From Inmirania thermothiophila (GTDB taxonomy: Bacteria; Pseudomonadota; Gammaproteobacteria; DSM-100275): a stretch of 64,000 nt of DNA. Under the pieces are notes generated by a model that ran no database searches, was not told where the DNA came from, and was given only the letters and a program-made list of their open reading frames with translations. The stretch is taken from the NCBI RefSeq assembly GCF_003751635.1, contig NZ_RJVI01000003.1:1-64000 (forward strand), read 5' to 3'. The position numbers and the translations under genes were made by a program. Positions 25,516 to 33,727 of this stretch are shown piece by piece; the first letter of the stretch is position 1; every line of letters begins with the position of its first letter.

Positions 25516-28500
25516 GGTGTTCCACCTTCTCGCGGCGGTCGTAGTGGGCGGGATCGAGGGCCCGCAGGGCCTCGAGGCTGGCCGCCACCCAGCGGTCCCA
25601 GACGCCCTCACGGGCACGCGCCAGGTTGGCGGCGTGGAGCTCGACGGCGCGGTCCTCGAACGGCAGCGCCTGCTCCTCGAGCAGCACCTCGTACTGCGCG
25701 CGCGCGAGCGCGTCGAGGCCGGCGGGGCGCTCGGAGGCCAGGACATCGGCGGCGAGGCGGCGGTAGAGCTCGCCCACGCGGTAGGCGGCCTCGGTCACCG
25801 CCCCCGCGACCCCGGTGCGGGCGGCGGTCTCGTAGTGGCGCACCGCCTCCTCCAGGGCCTCGCGCTTGCGGGCGAGGCTCGCGCGCAGGGGCAGGCGCAG
25901 GCGGACGGCCTCGAAGCGGGCGCGGGCGATGTCGCCCAGGGCCAGGGCCGCGCGGGCGGCGAGGGTGTGGGCGGCGTCGGAGGCACCCGCCGCCTCCCTG
26001 CGGTAGGCGGAGAGGAGGCGGCGCAGCCAGATCGCGCGGCGTTCCGCGTCGCCGGCCTCTGCGTAGAGCCCGGCGAGGCGCCACCGCGCCTCCAGGGCCT
26101 CGTCCAGCGGGCGCGGATGCCGCGCGACGTAGTCGCGCAGGACATCGATCGCCTCGCGCCGGGCGCCCGCGGCGGCGAGGAGCTCGGCGGCGTGCAGGCG
26201 CGCCGCCCGCGCCACCGCCTCGTCGCGGCTCGCGGCGGCCACGCGCAGGAGCTCGCGCGCGGCCTCGGTGCGGCGGCCGAGGTGCTCGTAGGCGAGGGCC
26301 AGCTTCTCCGGGACCCGCGCGGCCAGGGGGTGGTCGGGGCTGTCCGCGCGCAGGGCCTCCAGCGCCTCGGCCGCCTCGGGCCAGCGCTCGAGCCGGATGA
26401 GGAGGGCGGCGGCGTCGAAGCGCGCCGGCGCCTCGAGCCCGGAGTCCGGGAGCTCGCGCGCCACGCGCAGGAACGCCGCCGCGGCCTCGGCGAGGCGGCC
26501 GCCGTCGCGCAGCGCCTCGGCCTGGCGGTAGAGCGCCAGCGCCAGGCGCGCCCGCACCGCCCGGGCGGAGGGGTCGGCCTCGAGGGCGGCGCGCCAGGCC
26601 GCCTCGGCGCCGGCCCAGTCCCCGGTCCGCGCCCGCGTCTCGCCGATCACCGCCAGCCCGCGGGCGCGCAGCGGCGCGGGGGCGTCCAGGAGCCCGGCGG
26701 CGGCCGCCACCGCCTCGTCGTCGCGGCCCGACTCCAACAGCGCCTCGGCGAGCCGGGCGCGGACCTCGGCCTGCCGCGGCGCCTGCGGGAAGCGGTCGAG
26801 GAAGCGGCGGGCGTCGGCGACGAAGCGGGCGCGGCCGCGGTCCGAGTCCCGCAGCGGGCCGTCGAGGAGCGCAAGCGCCGTGTAGCCGGCGGCGGCGGCG
26901 TCGGCGTGGGGCGGATCCGCCCACGCCGCCGCCTCGTAGGCGGCGAGCGCCTCCCGGGTGCGCCCGGCGGCGCGCAGCAGCTCGCCGAGGAGGAAGCGGT
27001 GCGGTCCCCGCGCCTCCGCGGGCACCGCCTCGAGGAGGGCGCGGTAGCGGCGCTCCGCCTCGGCCGCCGGCGCCTCGCCGGCCTGGAAGGCGGCGTGGGC
27101 GCGCCGGGCCAGCGCCTCCAGGTGCGGGGCGATGGCGGCCCCGACGCGGCCGCGTGCGGTCTCGTCGAGGCCCGCCCAGAAGGGGCTGCCCGGGCCGTAG
27201 TCGGCGGCGAGGCGCTCCCGCGCCGGCCACAGCAGGCTGGGGAACCCCCCGGCGGCGTAGGCCTCGGCGGCGCGGGCGGCGAAGAGGGCCGCCTGCACAT
27301 CCGCGGGGTGGCGGCGGCCGTAGGCGAGAAAGGCCTCGGCGGCGTCGACGAAGCGCTCCTTGCGCAGGTAGTGCTCGCCGAGGCCCTGGTAGAGCAGGGC
27401 CGCGAAGGGAAGCGGGCGGCGTCCGAGGGCGGCGTCGAGGACGCGGACGCCGCCCTGGTGGTCGAGGGCGAGGGCGAGCACGCCCAGGGTGTCCTCGAGG
27501 AGCTGGCGGCGCGGGCCCGAGGCGGCCTCGAGGCCGCCCGGCGGGAGCTCGGCGGCGAGCACGGCGAGGAAGTCGTCTTCGGCCTCCGCGTAGGCGCCCA
27601 GCTTGTAGCGCGACCAGCCGCGCTTGTAGCGGGCGTGGACCGCGAGCGGGCCGCTGCCGCCCTCGAGCGCGCGGCTGTAGGCGTCGGCGGCCTCCGCGTA
27701 GCGGCCGAGGGTGAAGCGGGTCTCGCCGAGACGGAACCAGATCTCGGTGGCGAGGGCCCCGTCGGCGTCCGCGGCCGCCGTCTCCAGGGCCCGGGCGGCG
27801 CCGGCGAGGTCGGCGGCGAGGTCGGCAGCGTGGGCCTGCTGGTAGCGCAGACGGGCGCGGCGCCCGGGGTCGGCCTCGGTGCCGGCGAGGCGCCCGTAGA
27901 GCGCGGCCGCCTCGGCGAGGGCGGGATCGACCCCGGGGAGCGGCCGGCCGGTGGTCTCCTGGGCCTCGCCGCTGGCGAGGAGGAGGGCGGCGAGGTGCTC
28001 GGCCGCGGCCGCGGCGGTGTCGGGCTCGGGCGCCGCGGCGAGCCGGCGCAGCGCGCGCGCGGCGCGGCCGAAGTCGAAGGGGGGCGGCGGCGCGTGCTGC
28101 GGGCGCAGGGCGAGCACCGCCGCGACGGTCTGCGCCTCGTGCGGCGGGAGGGTGCGGCCCGCCCCCGGCGCGGGGGCGGCGCGGGCGATGGCCCCGAGGC
28201 GGGCGGCGAGGCGGAGCTGCCCCCGGCGCAGGCGTGCGCGGCGCGCGTCCACCGCGGCGAGGACGGTCTGCGCCATCGCCTCCTCGAGGCGGGCCGCTTC
28301 CTGGCGCAGGCGCGCGGCCGCGGTCCGCGCCTCGTCGGCGAGGGCGGCGAGACGCGGGGCGAGGCCGCCGTAGGGCGGTCCGGCCTCGCCCTCCAGACGG
28401 GCCAGCGCCGCCTCGACCGCCGCGAGCTCGGCCTCGGCGGCCTCGTCGTCGCCGCGGCCTCGCCACCAGATCCCGCGCGCCCGCCGGCCGCCGACCGCTC

Positions 28501-29548
28501 GCACCAGCCCCAGGTACAGGCGGTGGAGCTCGGGCTCCGGGGGGCCGTCGAGGAGGGTGGCGAGGCGGGCATCCAGCGGGTGCTCCGGCAGCGGCAGCAG
28601 GGCGTGGCGGCGTGGCGCCAGGCGCCGCGCCGCCGCCGCCACCTCGCGCGGGCGGGCCTCCACCAGGGGTGCCGCGTGCGCGAGGCGGTCGGCGGCGGCC
28701 TCGAGCCGCACGGCCTCGGCGCGCAGCCGCGCCTGCAGCTCGCGGGCCGCGGCGAGGCGCGGGTCGCGGCAGGCCTCGGGGAGGGCGCCGCAGGCGGCGG
28801 CGAGCCGCTGCCCGGGCGGGCCTTGGGGTAGGGCCAGGGCGGTCTCGGCGGCCTCCAGGCGGCCGAGGGCGCGGGCGAGAAGGTCGGCGGCCGCGGCGGC
28901 GGCACCGTCGCGCAGCAGCGCCGCGGCGGCGCGCTCGGCGGCGCGGGCGGTTTCGCTGCCCGGCGTCCCCCGCAGGGCGAGGTGCATGCGCACCGCCAGC
29001 GCCGCCGCCGCCTCGCCCTGGGCATCGAGGGCGCGGGCGGCGAGGCGAAGCGCGGGCGGATCGGGCGGCAGCGGCCGCAGGCGGGCCAGGGCCTCGTCGG
29101 CGCGGCCCTGGCGCAGGGCGAGTTCGGCGGCGGCGAGGCCGAGGGACGGGGCGGGCGGCGGTGGCGCGCGGTCGAGGGCGGAGATCGCCTCCGCCGGGCG
29201 GCCGAGGCGGTGGAGGGCGATGGCGCGCAGCAGCGTGGCCTCCGGGCCCGGCGCCTGTGCGAGGTGGGCGAGGGCCGCCTCGGGGGCGCCGCGGGCGAGG
29301 GCGAGCCGGGCGTGCAGCTCCGGTGCGCCGGCGAGCCGCTGGAGGAGGCGTGCGGCGCCCTCGAGGTCGCCCGCGGCGAGCGCCGCGGCGGCGTCCAGAC
29401 GGGGGGTGCCGGGCGGCGGGGGCGGCGGCTGCCGGCGCGCGCCGTGGGCGGCCAGGATCTCCGCTACCAGCGCCTCGGGCCCCGGCGCCGCCAGCGCCGT
29501 GCCCGCCAGGAGCAGGGCCGCGGCGGCGGCCCCGCGGCTCAGGGCCAT
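25487..29548 (-). CDS. Giant periplasmic TPR protein
   Basis: A 1353-residue protein with a signal peptide (residues 1-20, ending in LAAP) and TPR-like helical repeats over almost its full length, for example LALARGAPEAALAHLAQAP near the start, IWFRLGETRFTLGRYAEAA in the middle and WRLAGLYAEAGDAERRAIW near the end. No catalytic domain is visible. In AglT- and TtpC-like systems such proteins bridge an ExbBD motor to envelope partners. It lies between a small exported protein and a TPR lipoprotein in the ExbBD operon. Composition is extremely Ala/Arg-rich, which makes repeat boundaries hard to set by eye. Confidence 0.85.
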   Translation of the reverse strand: MALSRGAAAAALLLAGTALAAPGPEALVAEILAAHGARRQPPPPPPGTPRLDAAAALAAGDLEGAARLLQRLAGAPELHARLALARGAPEAALAHLAQAPGPEATLLRAIALHRLGRPAEAISALDRAPPPPAPSLGLAAAELALRQGRADEALARLRPLPPDPPALRLAARALDAQGEAAAALAVRMHLALRGTPGSETARAAERAAAALLRDGAAAAAADLLARALGRLEAAETALALPQGPPGQRLAAACGALPEACRDPRLAAARELQARLRAEAVRLEAAADRLAHAAPLVEARPREVAAAARRLAPRRHALLPLPEHPLDARLATLLDGPPEPELHRLYLGLVRAVGGRRARGIWWRGRGDDEAAEAELAAVEAALARLEGEAGPPYGGLAPRLAALADEARTAAARLRQEAARLEEAMAQTVLAAVDARRARLRRGQLRLAARLGAIARAAPAPGAGRTLPPHEAQTVAAVLALRPQHAPPPPFDFGRAARALRRLAAAPEPDTAAAAAEHLAALLLASGEAQETTGRPLPGVDPALAEAAALYGRLAGTEADPGRRARLRYQQAHAADLAADLAGAARALETAAADADGALATEIWFRLGETRFTLGRYAEAADAYSRALEGGSGPLAVHARYKRGWSRYKLGAYAEAEDDFLAVLAAELPPGGLEAASGPRRQLLEDTLGVLALALDHQGGVRVLDAALGRRPLPFAALLYQGLGEHYLRKERFVDAAEAFLAYGRRHPADVQAALFAARAAEAYAAGGFPSLLWPARERLAADYGPGSPFWAGLDETARGRVGAAIAPHLEALARRAHAAFQAGEAPAAEAERRYRALLEAVPAEARGPHRFLLGELLRAAGRTREALAAYEAAAWADPPHADAAAAGYTALALLDGPLRDSDRGRARFVADARRFLDRFPQAPRQAEVRARLAEALLESGRDDEAVAAAAGLLDAPAPLRARGLAVIGETRARTGDWAGAEAAWRAALEADPSARAVRARLALALYRQAEALRDGGRLAEAAAAFLRVARELPDSGLEAPARFDAAALLIRLERWPEAAEALEALRADSPDHPLAARVPEKLALAYEHLGRRTEAARELLRVAAASRDEAVARAARLHAAELLAAAGARREAIDVLRDYVARHPRPLDEALEARWRLAGLYAEAGDAERRAIWLRRLLSAYRREAAGASDAAHTLAARAALALGDIARARFEAVRLRLPLRASLARKREALEEAVRHYETAARTGVAGAVTEAAYRVGELYRRLAADVLASERPAGLDALARAQYEVLLEEQALPFEDRAVELHAANLARAREGVWDRWVAASLEALRALDPAHYDRREKVEHHVDVLDPTP

Positions 29549-30033
29549 GCCCGCACCTCGAGGTGGCGGATGCGGTCGCCGAGGATGGTGAGCTCGACGA
29601 CCTTGGGGGCGGCCTCCTTGACCAGATCGTAGCGGGTGCCCTGCTCGTAGGCGTAGCCGTTGAGATCGCGGCCCCCCATGACGGCCTCGAGCCGGTATCG
29701 CCCCGGCGGCAGCCGGGCCGCCCAGAAGGGGAGAACGCCGTCGGAGAGGAGCGCACCGAGCTCATCCTGTCCAGGCCGGTGCTCGGCGACCACGCGCCCG
29801 TCCAGGCGCAGGATCACGGATTCGAGGACGAAGGGGGCGCCGAAGCGCATGGAGAGGAGGACGAGGACCCTGTCGCCGTCGGGGGCGAGGACCGCCTCCT
29901 CGGCGGCCCAGGCCTCGGTCAGGACCCGGCGGGTGTCCGACAGCGCCGCGCGCGCCGCCGCCGCGGCCTCGTCCAGGGGGTCGGCGCGGACGATCCCCGC
30001 CAGCAGGGCGGCGGCGAGCAGGACGTGACGCAC
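29539..30033 (-). CDS. Exported protein of unknown family, first gene of the ExbBD-TPR operon
   Basis: A 164-residue protein with a signal peptide (VLLAAALLAGIVRA), then a mostly beta-strand-like mature part (DGDRVLVLLSMRFGAPFVLESVILRLDG; RLPPGRYRLEAVMGGRD), suggesting an Ig-like or lipocalin-like fold. No family recognised. The GTG start at 30033 has GGGAGG upstream. It overlaps the giant TPR gene by 10 nt and leads the operon; its promoter must lie in the 155-bp gap to 30189, where I saw no clear -10/-35. Confidence 0.7.
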   Translation of the reverse strand: MRHVLLAAALLAGIVRADPLDEAAAAARAALSDTRRVLTEAWAAEEAVLAPDGDRVLVLLSMRFGAPFVLESVILRLDGRVVAEHRPGQDELGALLSDGVLPFWAARLPPGRYRLEAVMGGRDLNGYAYEQGTRYDLVKEAAPKVVELTILGDRIRHLEVRAWP

Positions 30034-30188
30034 GCTTCCTCCCTTTCCGGCGGCCCCTCCCCGGCCGTGCCCGCCGCCGCCTCCGCTGCGCCGGCTCCCG
30101 CCCCGGCCCGCCGGCCCGGGGAGCCGGGGCGGCGCCCGCCGCCCCGTGCCGCTATTCTACGGCACCGGTCCGTTCCCGAAGGTGGCCG

Positions 30189-30575
30189 ATGGCGGCGTAC
30201 TATGCCTGGATCAAGACGGTGCACGTGACCGCGGTGGCGGTGAGCCTGCTGCTCTTCCTGCTGCGCGGCTGGTGGGCGGTGACGGGCTCGCCGCGGGCGG
30301 CGAGCGTCTGGGCGCGCCGCGTGCCGCACTACAACGACGCCGTGCTCCTCGCGGCGGGGCTCGCCCTCGCGGCCATCCTGCACCAGTACCCGCTGGTGGA
30401 CGCCTGGCTGACGGCGAAGCTGGCGGGGCTGCTGGCGCACATCGGCCTGGGCTGGATCGCGGTGCGCGGCCCCGGCTCCCGCCCGGTGCGGGCCGCCGCC
30501 TGGGCAGCCTCCATCGCGGCCTTCGGCTACGTGGCGGCGGTGGCCCTCACCCGCGATCCCTCGCCCTGGGCATGA
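30189..30575 (+). CDS. SirB2 family membrane protein
   Basis: A 128-residue protein with four membrane helices. KTVHVTAVAVSLLLFLLRGWW at the start and LTAKLAGLLAHIGLGWIAVR in the third helix match the SirB2/DUF family, whose function is not established. Its 3' end overlaps the convergent lamin-tail gene by 29 bp. Confidence 0.85.
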   Translation: MAAYYAWIKTVHVTAVAVSLLLFLLRGWWAVTGSPRAASVWARRVPHYNDAVLLAAGLALAAILHQYPLVDAWLTAKLAGLLAHIGLGWIAVRGPGSRPVRAAAWAASIAAFGYVAAVALTRDPSPWA

Positions 30576-31137
30576 GCAGCAGCCCCGTGGCGAGGAGCGC
30601 CCACGGCGGGGGCAGGGGCAGCGGCGCACCGCCCGGGGTCGCGCGGGTGGGGCGGAAGGGGCCGCCGGCGGCGGGGATGCGCGCCAGCGCAAGGTCCGCC
30701 ACGGCGGGGTCGTCGCTGCCGATGGAGGCGAGGCCGGCGACGACGCCCTCCCACGCGACGGCATCGAGCACGAGGCCCGCGGCGACGAGGCGCGCCGCGT
30801 CCGGCCCGTTCTGGATGAGGTGGGTGGCGGGGCCGATGTCGAGGTCGCAGGTCGGCACCCTCGCCGGGTTGCCGCAGAGGACGAGGAAGCCGCCTGCGGC
30901 GATGGTGAGACCGTCGAGGGCGGCGCTGCGGTAGACGCTGCCGTCGGCGCCGTTGACGAGCTCGAGCACGTGGCCGTCCAGCGATGCGGCCGCGCCGTCG
31001 GGGTTGTGCAGCTCGATGAACTCGGCCTCGTCGGCGCCGGGCTGGTCGTAGTCGATCTCGCTGATGAGGACGGTGCCGGCGGCGGTGCGGGCGGCAAGGC
31101 CGAGGACGAGGGCGAGGGGCAGCAGGCTCCTGCGCAT
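30547..31137 (-). CDS. Exported lamin-tail domain protein with PEP-CTERM-like C-terminus
   Basis: A 196-residue protein with signal peptide (residues 1-20). A lamin-tail domain follows: VLISEIDYDQPGADEAEFIELHN, then LVLCGNPARV and TIAAGGFL. The C-terminus, LPLPPPWALLATGLLLM followed by basic PRARDRG, has the shape of exosortase sorting signals (short motif, helix, Arg-rich end) but with PLP in place of PEP. It is likely exported and processed at the cell surface. A GGGAGGAG site precedes the ATG. Confidence 0.75.
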   Translation of the reverse strand: MRRSLLPLALVLGLAARTAAGTVLISEIDYDQPGADEAEFIELHNPDGAAASLDGHVLELVNGADGSVYRSAALDGLTIAAGGFLVLCGNPARVPTCDLDIGPATHLIQNGPDAARLVAAGLVLDAVAWEGVVAGLASIGSDDPAVADLALARIPAAGGPFRPTRATPGGAPLPLPPPWALLATGLLLMPRARDRG

Positions 31138-31248
31138 GGCGTTCTCCTCCCTGAGATCCGCAACGGGCGCACTGAATAAATCTAGCACGGATGCGCGCGC
31201 GTGGCAGGGTGCGCCGGGATGGGCTAAGCCATGGGGCATGGGGGCGTG

Positions 31249-31755
31249 ATGCGCTGGACACGGCGGGGTCTGCTGAGGCTTGCGGCGGCGGGGCTTTCGG
31301 GCCTTGCCGGGGCGGCGGTGGGGCTGCGCCTCTGGCGCGCGCGGCCCTTGCGCGGGGCCGAGCGCGGCGTGCTCGATGCCGCGGTGGACGCCGTGGTGCC
31401 CGCCGACGAGGCGCCGGGGGCGCTGGATCTCGGGATCGCGGCCGCCCTCGCGGCCGAGGCCGAGGGGGATCCCCGCCTGCGCCGGCTGCTGCGCGAGGGT
31501 GTGCGGTGGCTCGAGCGGGAGGCCAGGTCGGTACACGGGCGGGGCTACGCCGCCCTCGGCGAGGAGGCGCGCACGGCGCTGCTCCTGGCCGCGGCGGGGC
31601 GGTCGGGTCCGCCGCGGCGCTTCTTCGAGACCCTGCGCCGGGAGGTCCTCGTGCGCTACTACGGCGATCCGGGGGTGTGGGCCGCGATCGGGTACCGGGG
31701 GCCGCCGCAGCCGCGGGGCTACCCCCGCTACTGGGCGCCGCCGGACGATGCCTGA
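31249..31755 (+). CDS. Gluconate 2-dehydrogenase subunit 3 family, Tat-exported
   Basis: A 168-residue protein. The N-terminus MRWTRRGLLRLAAAGLSGLAG has a twin-arginine signal, and the mature part (DAAVDAVVPADEAPGALDLGIAAAL; FFETLRREVLVRYYGDPGVWAAIGY) matches the small subunit of GMC-type membrane dehydrogenases. This subunit carries the folded catalytic partner through the Tat pathway. The ATG at 31249 is preferred over 31231 because it places the Arg pair near the start. It overlaps the next gene by 8 nt. Confidence 0.85.
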   Translation: MRWTRRGLLRLAAAGLSGLAGAAVGLRLWRARPLRGAERGVLDAAVDAVVPADEAPGALDLGIAAALAAEAEGDPRLRRLLREGVRWLEREARSVHGRGYAALGEEARTALLLAAAGRSGPPRRFFETLRREVLVRYYGDPGVWAAIGYRGPPQPRGYPRYWAPPDDA

Positions 31756-33388
31756 GCCGGTGGACGTGGTGGTGGTGGGGGCGGGCGCCGGGGGCACCGC
31801 CTGCGCCTGGCGGCTCGCCAGCCGCGGCGCCTCGGTGATGGTGCTGGAGTCCGGCCCCGCCTACGATCCCGCGCGGGACTACCGGCTCCATCGCCCGGAC
31901 TGGGAGCGGGTGGGCTTTCCCGAGAAGCGGCCGGGCCTGCCCTACACGGTGGCGCCGCTGCAGCCCCTGGATCCCGCCCACGACTCCCTGCGCTCCTGGA
32001 GCGCGGGGCTCGGGCGCATCAACCGCACCGGGCGCCGCCAGCCCGTGGGCTACCTGCACGTGCGCGGCGTCGGCGGGGCGACGCTCCACTTCACCGGCGA
32101 GGCCCACCGGCTGCACCCGGACGCCTTCCGCATCCGCAGCCTGCTCGGGGTGGGCGCCGACTGGCCGCTGGGGTACGAGGCCCTGGAGCCCTACTACGAC
32201 GTGGCGGAACGGATCGTCGGGGTGGCGGGGACGGATCCGGACCCGCGCTGCCCCCGCTCGCGGCCCTACCCCTTCCCGCCCCATCCCGTGGGCTGGACGT
32301 CGCGCCCGGTGATCGCGGGGCTGCGCCGGCTGGGCCTCGGCTGGGCGCCGAACCCCCTCGCCGTGCTCCCGCAGCCGTGGGACGGGCGGCCCGCGTGCAA
32401 CTACTGCGCGCAGTGCAACCGGGGCTGCCCGCGCCGCGACAAGGGCAGCGCCGACGTGACCTTCGCCCGGCGCGCCGCGGCCACGGGGCGCTGCCGCATC
32501 GTCACCGGGGCGACGGTGCTGCGCGTGCTGCCGGACCGCCGCGACCGCGTGCACGGGGTGGAGTACGCGGACGAGGCGGGCGGCCGGCACCGGGTGCGGG
32601 CGGGGGCGGTGGTGCTGGCGGCGGGGGCCGTGTTCACGCCGCGCCTGCTCCTCGTCTCCGGGCTCGGCAACGAGAGCGGCGAGGTGGGCCGCAACTTCAT
32701 GGAGACCCTGTCCTGGACCTCGGCCGGGCTCCATCCGCGCCCCTTGCAGGCCCACCGCGGGCTGCCCCGGGAGGTGATCTGCTGGGACCGCAGCGCCCCG
32801 GACCCCGCCGCCCGGGTGCCGGGCGGGTTCCGCCTCGGCCCTGCCACCGCGGAGGCCGGCTACGCGGGGCCGGCGGGCCATGCCGTGCACCTCGTCGCCG
32901 GCATCGGCCGCGGCCACAAGCGCGCCATGCGCGAACGCTTCGGCCATGCCCTCGCGGTGGGCGCCATCGGCGAGTGCCTGCCCAACCCCGGCAGCTTCGT
33001 CGACCTCGACCCCGAGGTGCGCGACGCCCACGGCCTGCCGGTGGCGCGCATCCACAGCCGGCTCGATGCCGATGCCCTGGCGCGTCTTGCCGAGATGGCG
33101 GCGACGGTGCGCGCGGTCCTCGCCGCCGCGGGCGTCGAGGCGGTGGCCGCCGAGTTCGGCAGCCTCGATCTCTTCCAGAGCACCCACGTCTTCGGCACCT
33201 GCCGGATGGGGCGGGATCCGCGGACCTCGGTGGTGGACGACCAGGGGCGGAGTCACCGCTGGCGCAATCTCTGGATCGCCGACGCCAGCGTCTTCCCCTC
33301 CTCCGGCGGCGGCGAGGCCCCTTCCCTCACGGTGGAGGCGCTGGCCATCCGCACCGCCGACGCGATCCTCGCCGCGGCCCGCGGGTGA
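31748..33388 (+). CDS. GMC family FAD-dependent oxidoreductase
   Basis: A 546-residue flavoprotein. The dinucleotide-binding motif VVVGAGAGGTACAWRLA is at residues 7-23. It also has CNYCAQCNRGCP, a Cys-rich motif seen in the sugar-dehydrogenase-like GMC branch, and the catalytic His block STHVFGTCRMG near the C-terminus, followed by GLWIADASVFPSSGG-type FAD-binding sequence. It has no signal and is probably exported with the Tat subunit. The usual cytochrome c partner is not adjacent; substrate unknown. Confidence 0.9.
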   Translation: MPEPVDVVVVGAGAGGTACAWRLASRGASVMVLESGPAYDPARDYRLHRPDWERVGFPEKRPGLPYTVAPLQPLDPAHDSLRSWSAGLGRINRTGRRQPVGYLHVRGVGGATLHFTGEAHRLHPDAFRIRSLLGVGADWPLGYEALEPYYDVAERIVGVAGTDPDPRCPRSRPYPFPPHPVGWTSRPVIAGLRRLGLGWAPNPLAVLPQPWDGRPACNYCAQCNRGCPRRDKGSADVTFARRAAATGRCRIVTGATVLRVLPDRRDRVHGVEYADEAGGRHRVRAGAVVLAAGAVFTPRLLLVSGLGNESGEVGRNFMETLSWTSAGLHPRPLQAHRGLPREVICWDRSAPDPAARVPGGFRLGPATAEAGYAGPAGHAVHLVAGIGRGHKRAMRERFGHALAVGAIGECLPNPGSFVDLDPEVRDAHGLPVARIHSRLDADALARLAEMAATVRAVLAAAGVEAVAAEFGSLDLFQSTHVFGTCRMGRDPRTSVVDDQGRSHRWRNLWIADASVFPSSGGGEAPSLTVEALAIRTADAILAAARG

Positions 33389-33422
33389 CGGTGTCGGATT
33401 TTTTGACAACCGGCGCGCCGCG

Positions 33423-33436
33423 GCCTCCGCGGAGGC
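33423..33436. repeat. 14-bp perfect palindrome upstream of the PEP-CTERM gene
   Basis: GCCTCCGCGGAGGC lies 36 bp before the sigma-54-like -24/-12 site. It could be part of an upstream activator site or the end hairpin of the GMC transcript. Confidence 0.4.
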
Positions 33437-33471
33437 GTGCAACCCGTTGAAGGAGCCGGCGTTCCCTGTGC

Positions 33472-33487
33472 GGGCGCGGATCTTGCA
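33472..33487 (+). promoter_or_regulatory. Sigma-54-type promoter of the PEP-CTERM gene
   Basis: GGGCGCGGATCTTGCA keeps the GG-N10-GC core of RpoN promoters and differs from TGGCACG-N4-TTGCA at only two consensus positions. It starts 62 bp before the ATG at 33534. PEP-CTERM genes in Betaproteobacteria such as Zoogloea are controlled by RpoN with PrsK/PrsR, so the placement makes sense. Confidence 0.6.
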
Positions 33488-33533
33488 CGGGCACGGTGCC
33501 GGGCTCGGCCGGCGCCGTGAGGAGGAGATCGTC

Positions 33534-33692
33534 ATGAAGGCACTGCTGTCGCTGCTGGCCGCGCTGGCGCCCTGGACCGTCTGGGCCGGCGCGGCCGGAG
33601 GGCCCACCGGGACCATCCCCGAGCCCTCCACCATCGCCCTGCTCGCGGCCGGGGCGGTCGGGGTCGCCCTCGCCGCCCGCAGGCGCCGCTGA
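33534..33692 (+). CDS. Minimal PEP-CTERM sorting-domain protein (52 residues)
   Basis: The whole protein is a signal peptide (KALLSLLAALAPWTVWAGA), a short Gly/Thr spacer and a textbook PEP-CTERM signal: IPEPSTIALLAAGAVGVALA followed by ARRRR. After signal peptidase and exosortase cutting, only about ten residues would remain. GAGGAG precedes the ATG. A sigma-54-like promoter lies upstream, supporting a real gene. It could act as a decoy or regulator for the exosortase, or as a precursor of a small surface peptide. Confidence 0.8.
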   Translation: MKALLSLLAALAPWTVWAGAAGGPTGTIPEPSTIALLAAGAVGVALAARRRR

Positions 33693-33727
33693 GGCTGCTA
33701 TCATGGGCCCCGCCTCATGCGGGGTCC

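Noticed and set aside
25130-28831. 1233-codon open frame antisense to the giant TPR gene
   Set aside because: Composition is a complement artefact of Ala/Arg-rich coding; no signal peptide, domain or ribosome site.
30034-30188. Possible RNA gene or promoter in the divergent gap
   Set aside because: The gap is uniformly GC-rich; no tRNA-like fold, no -10/-35 pair and no strong repeat could be found by eye.
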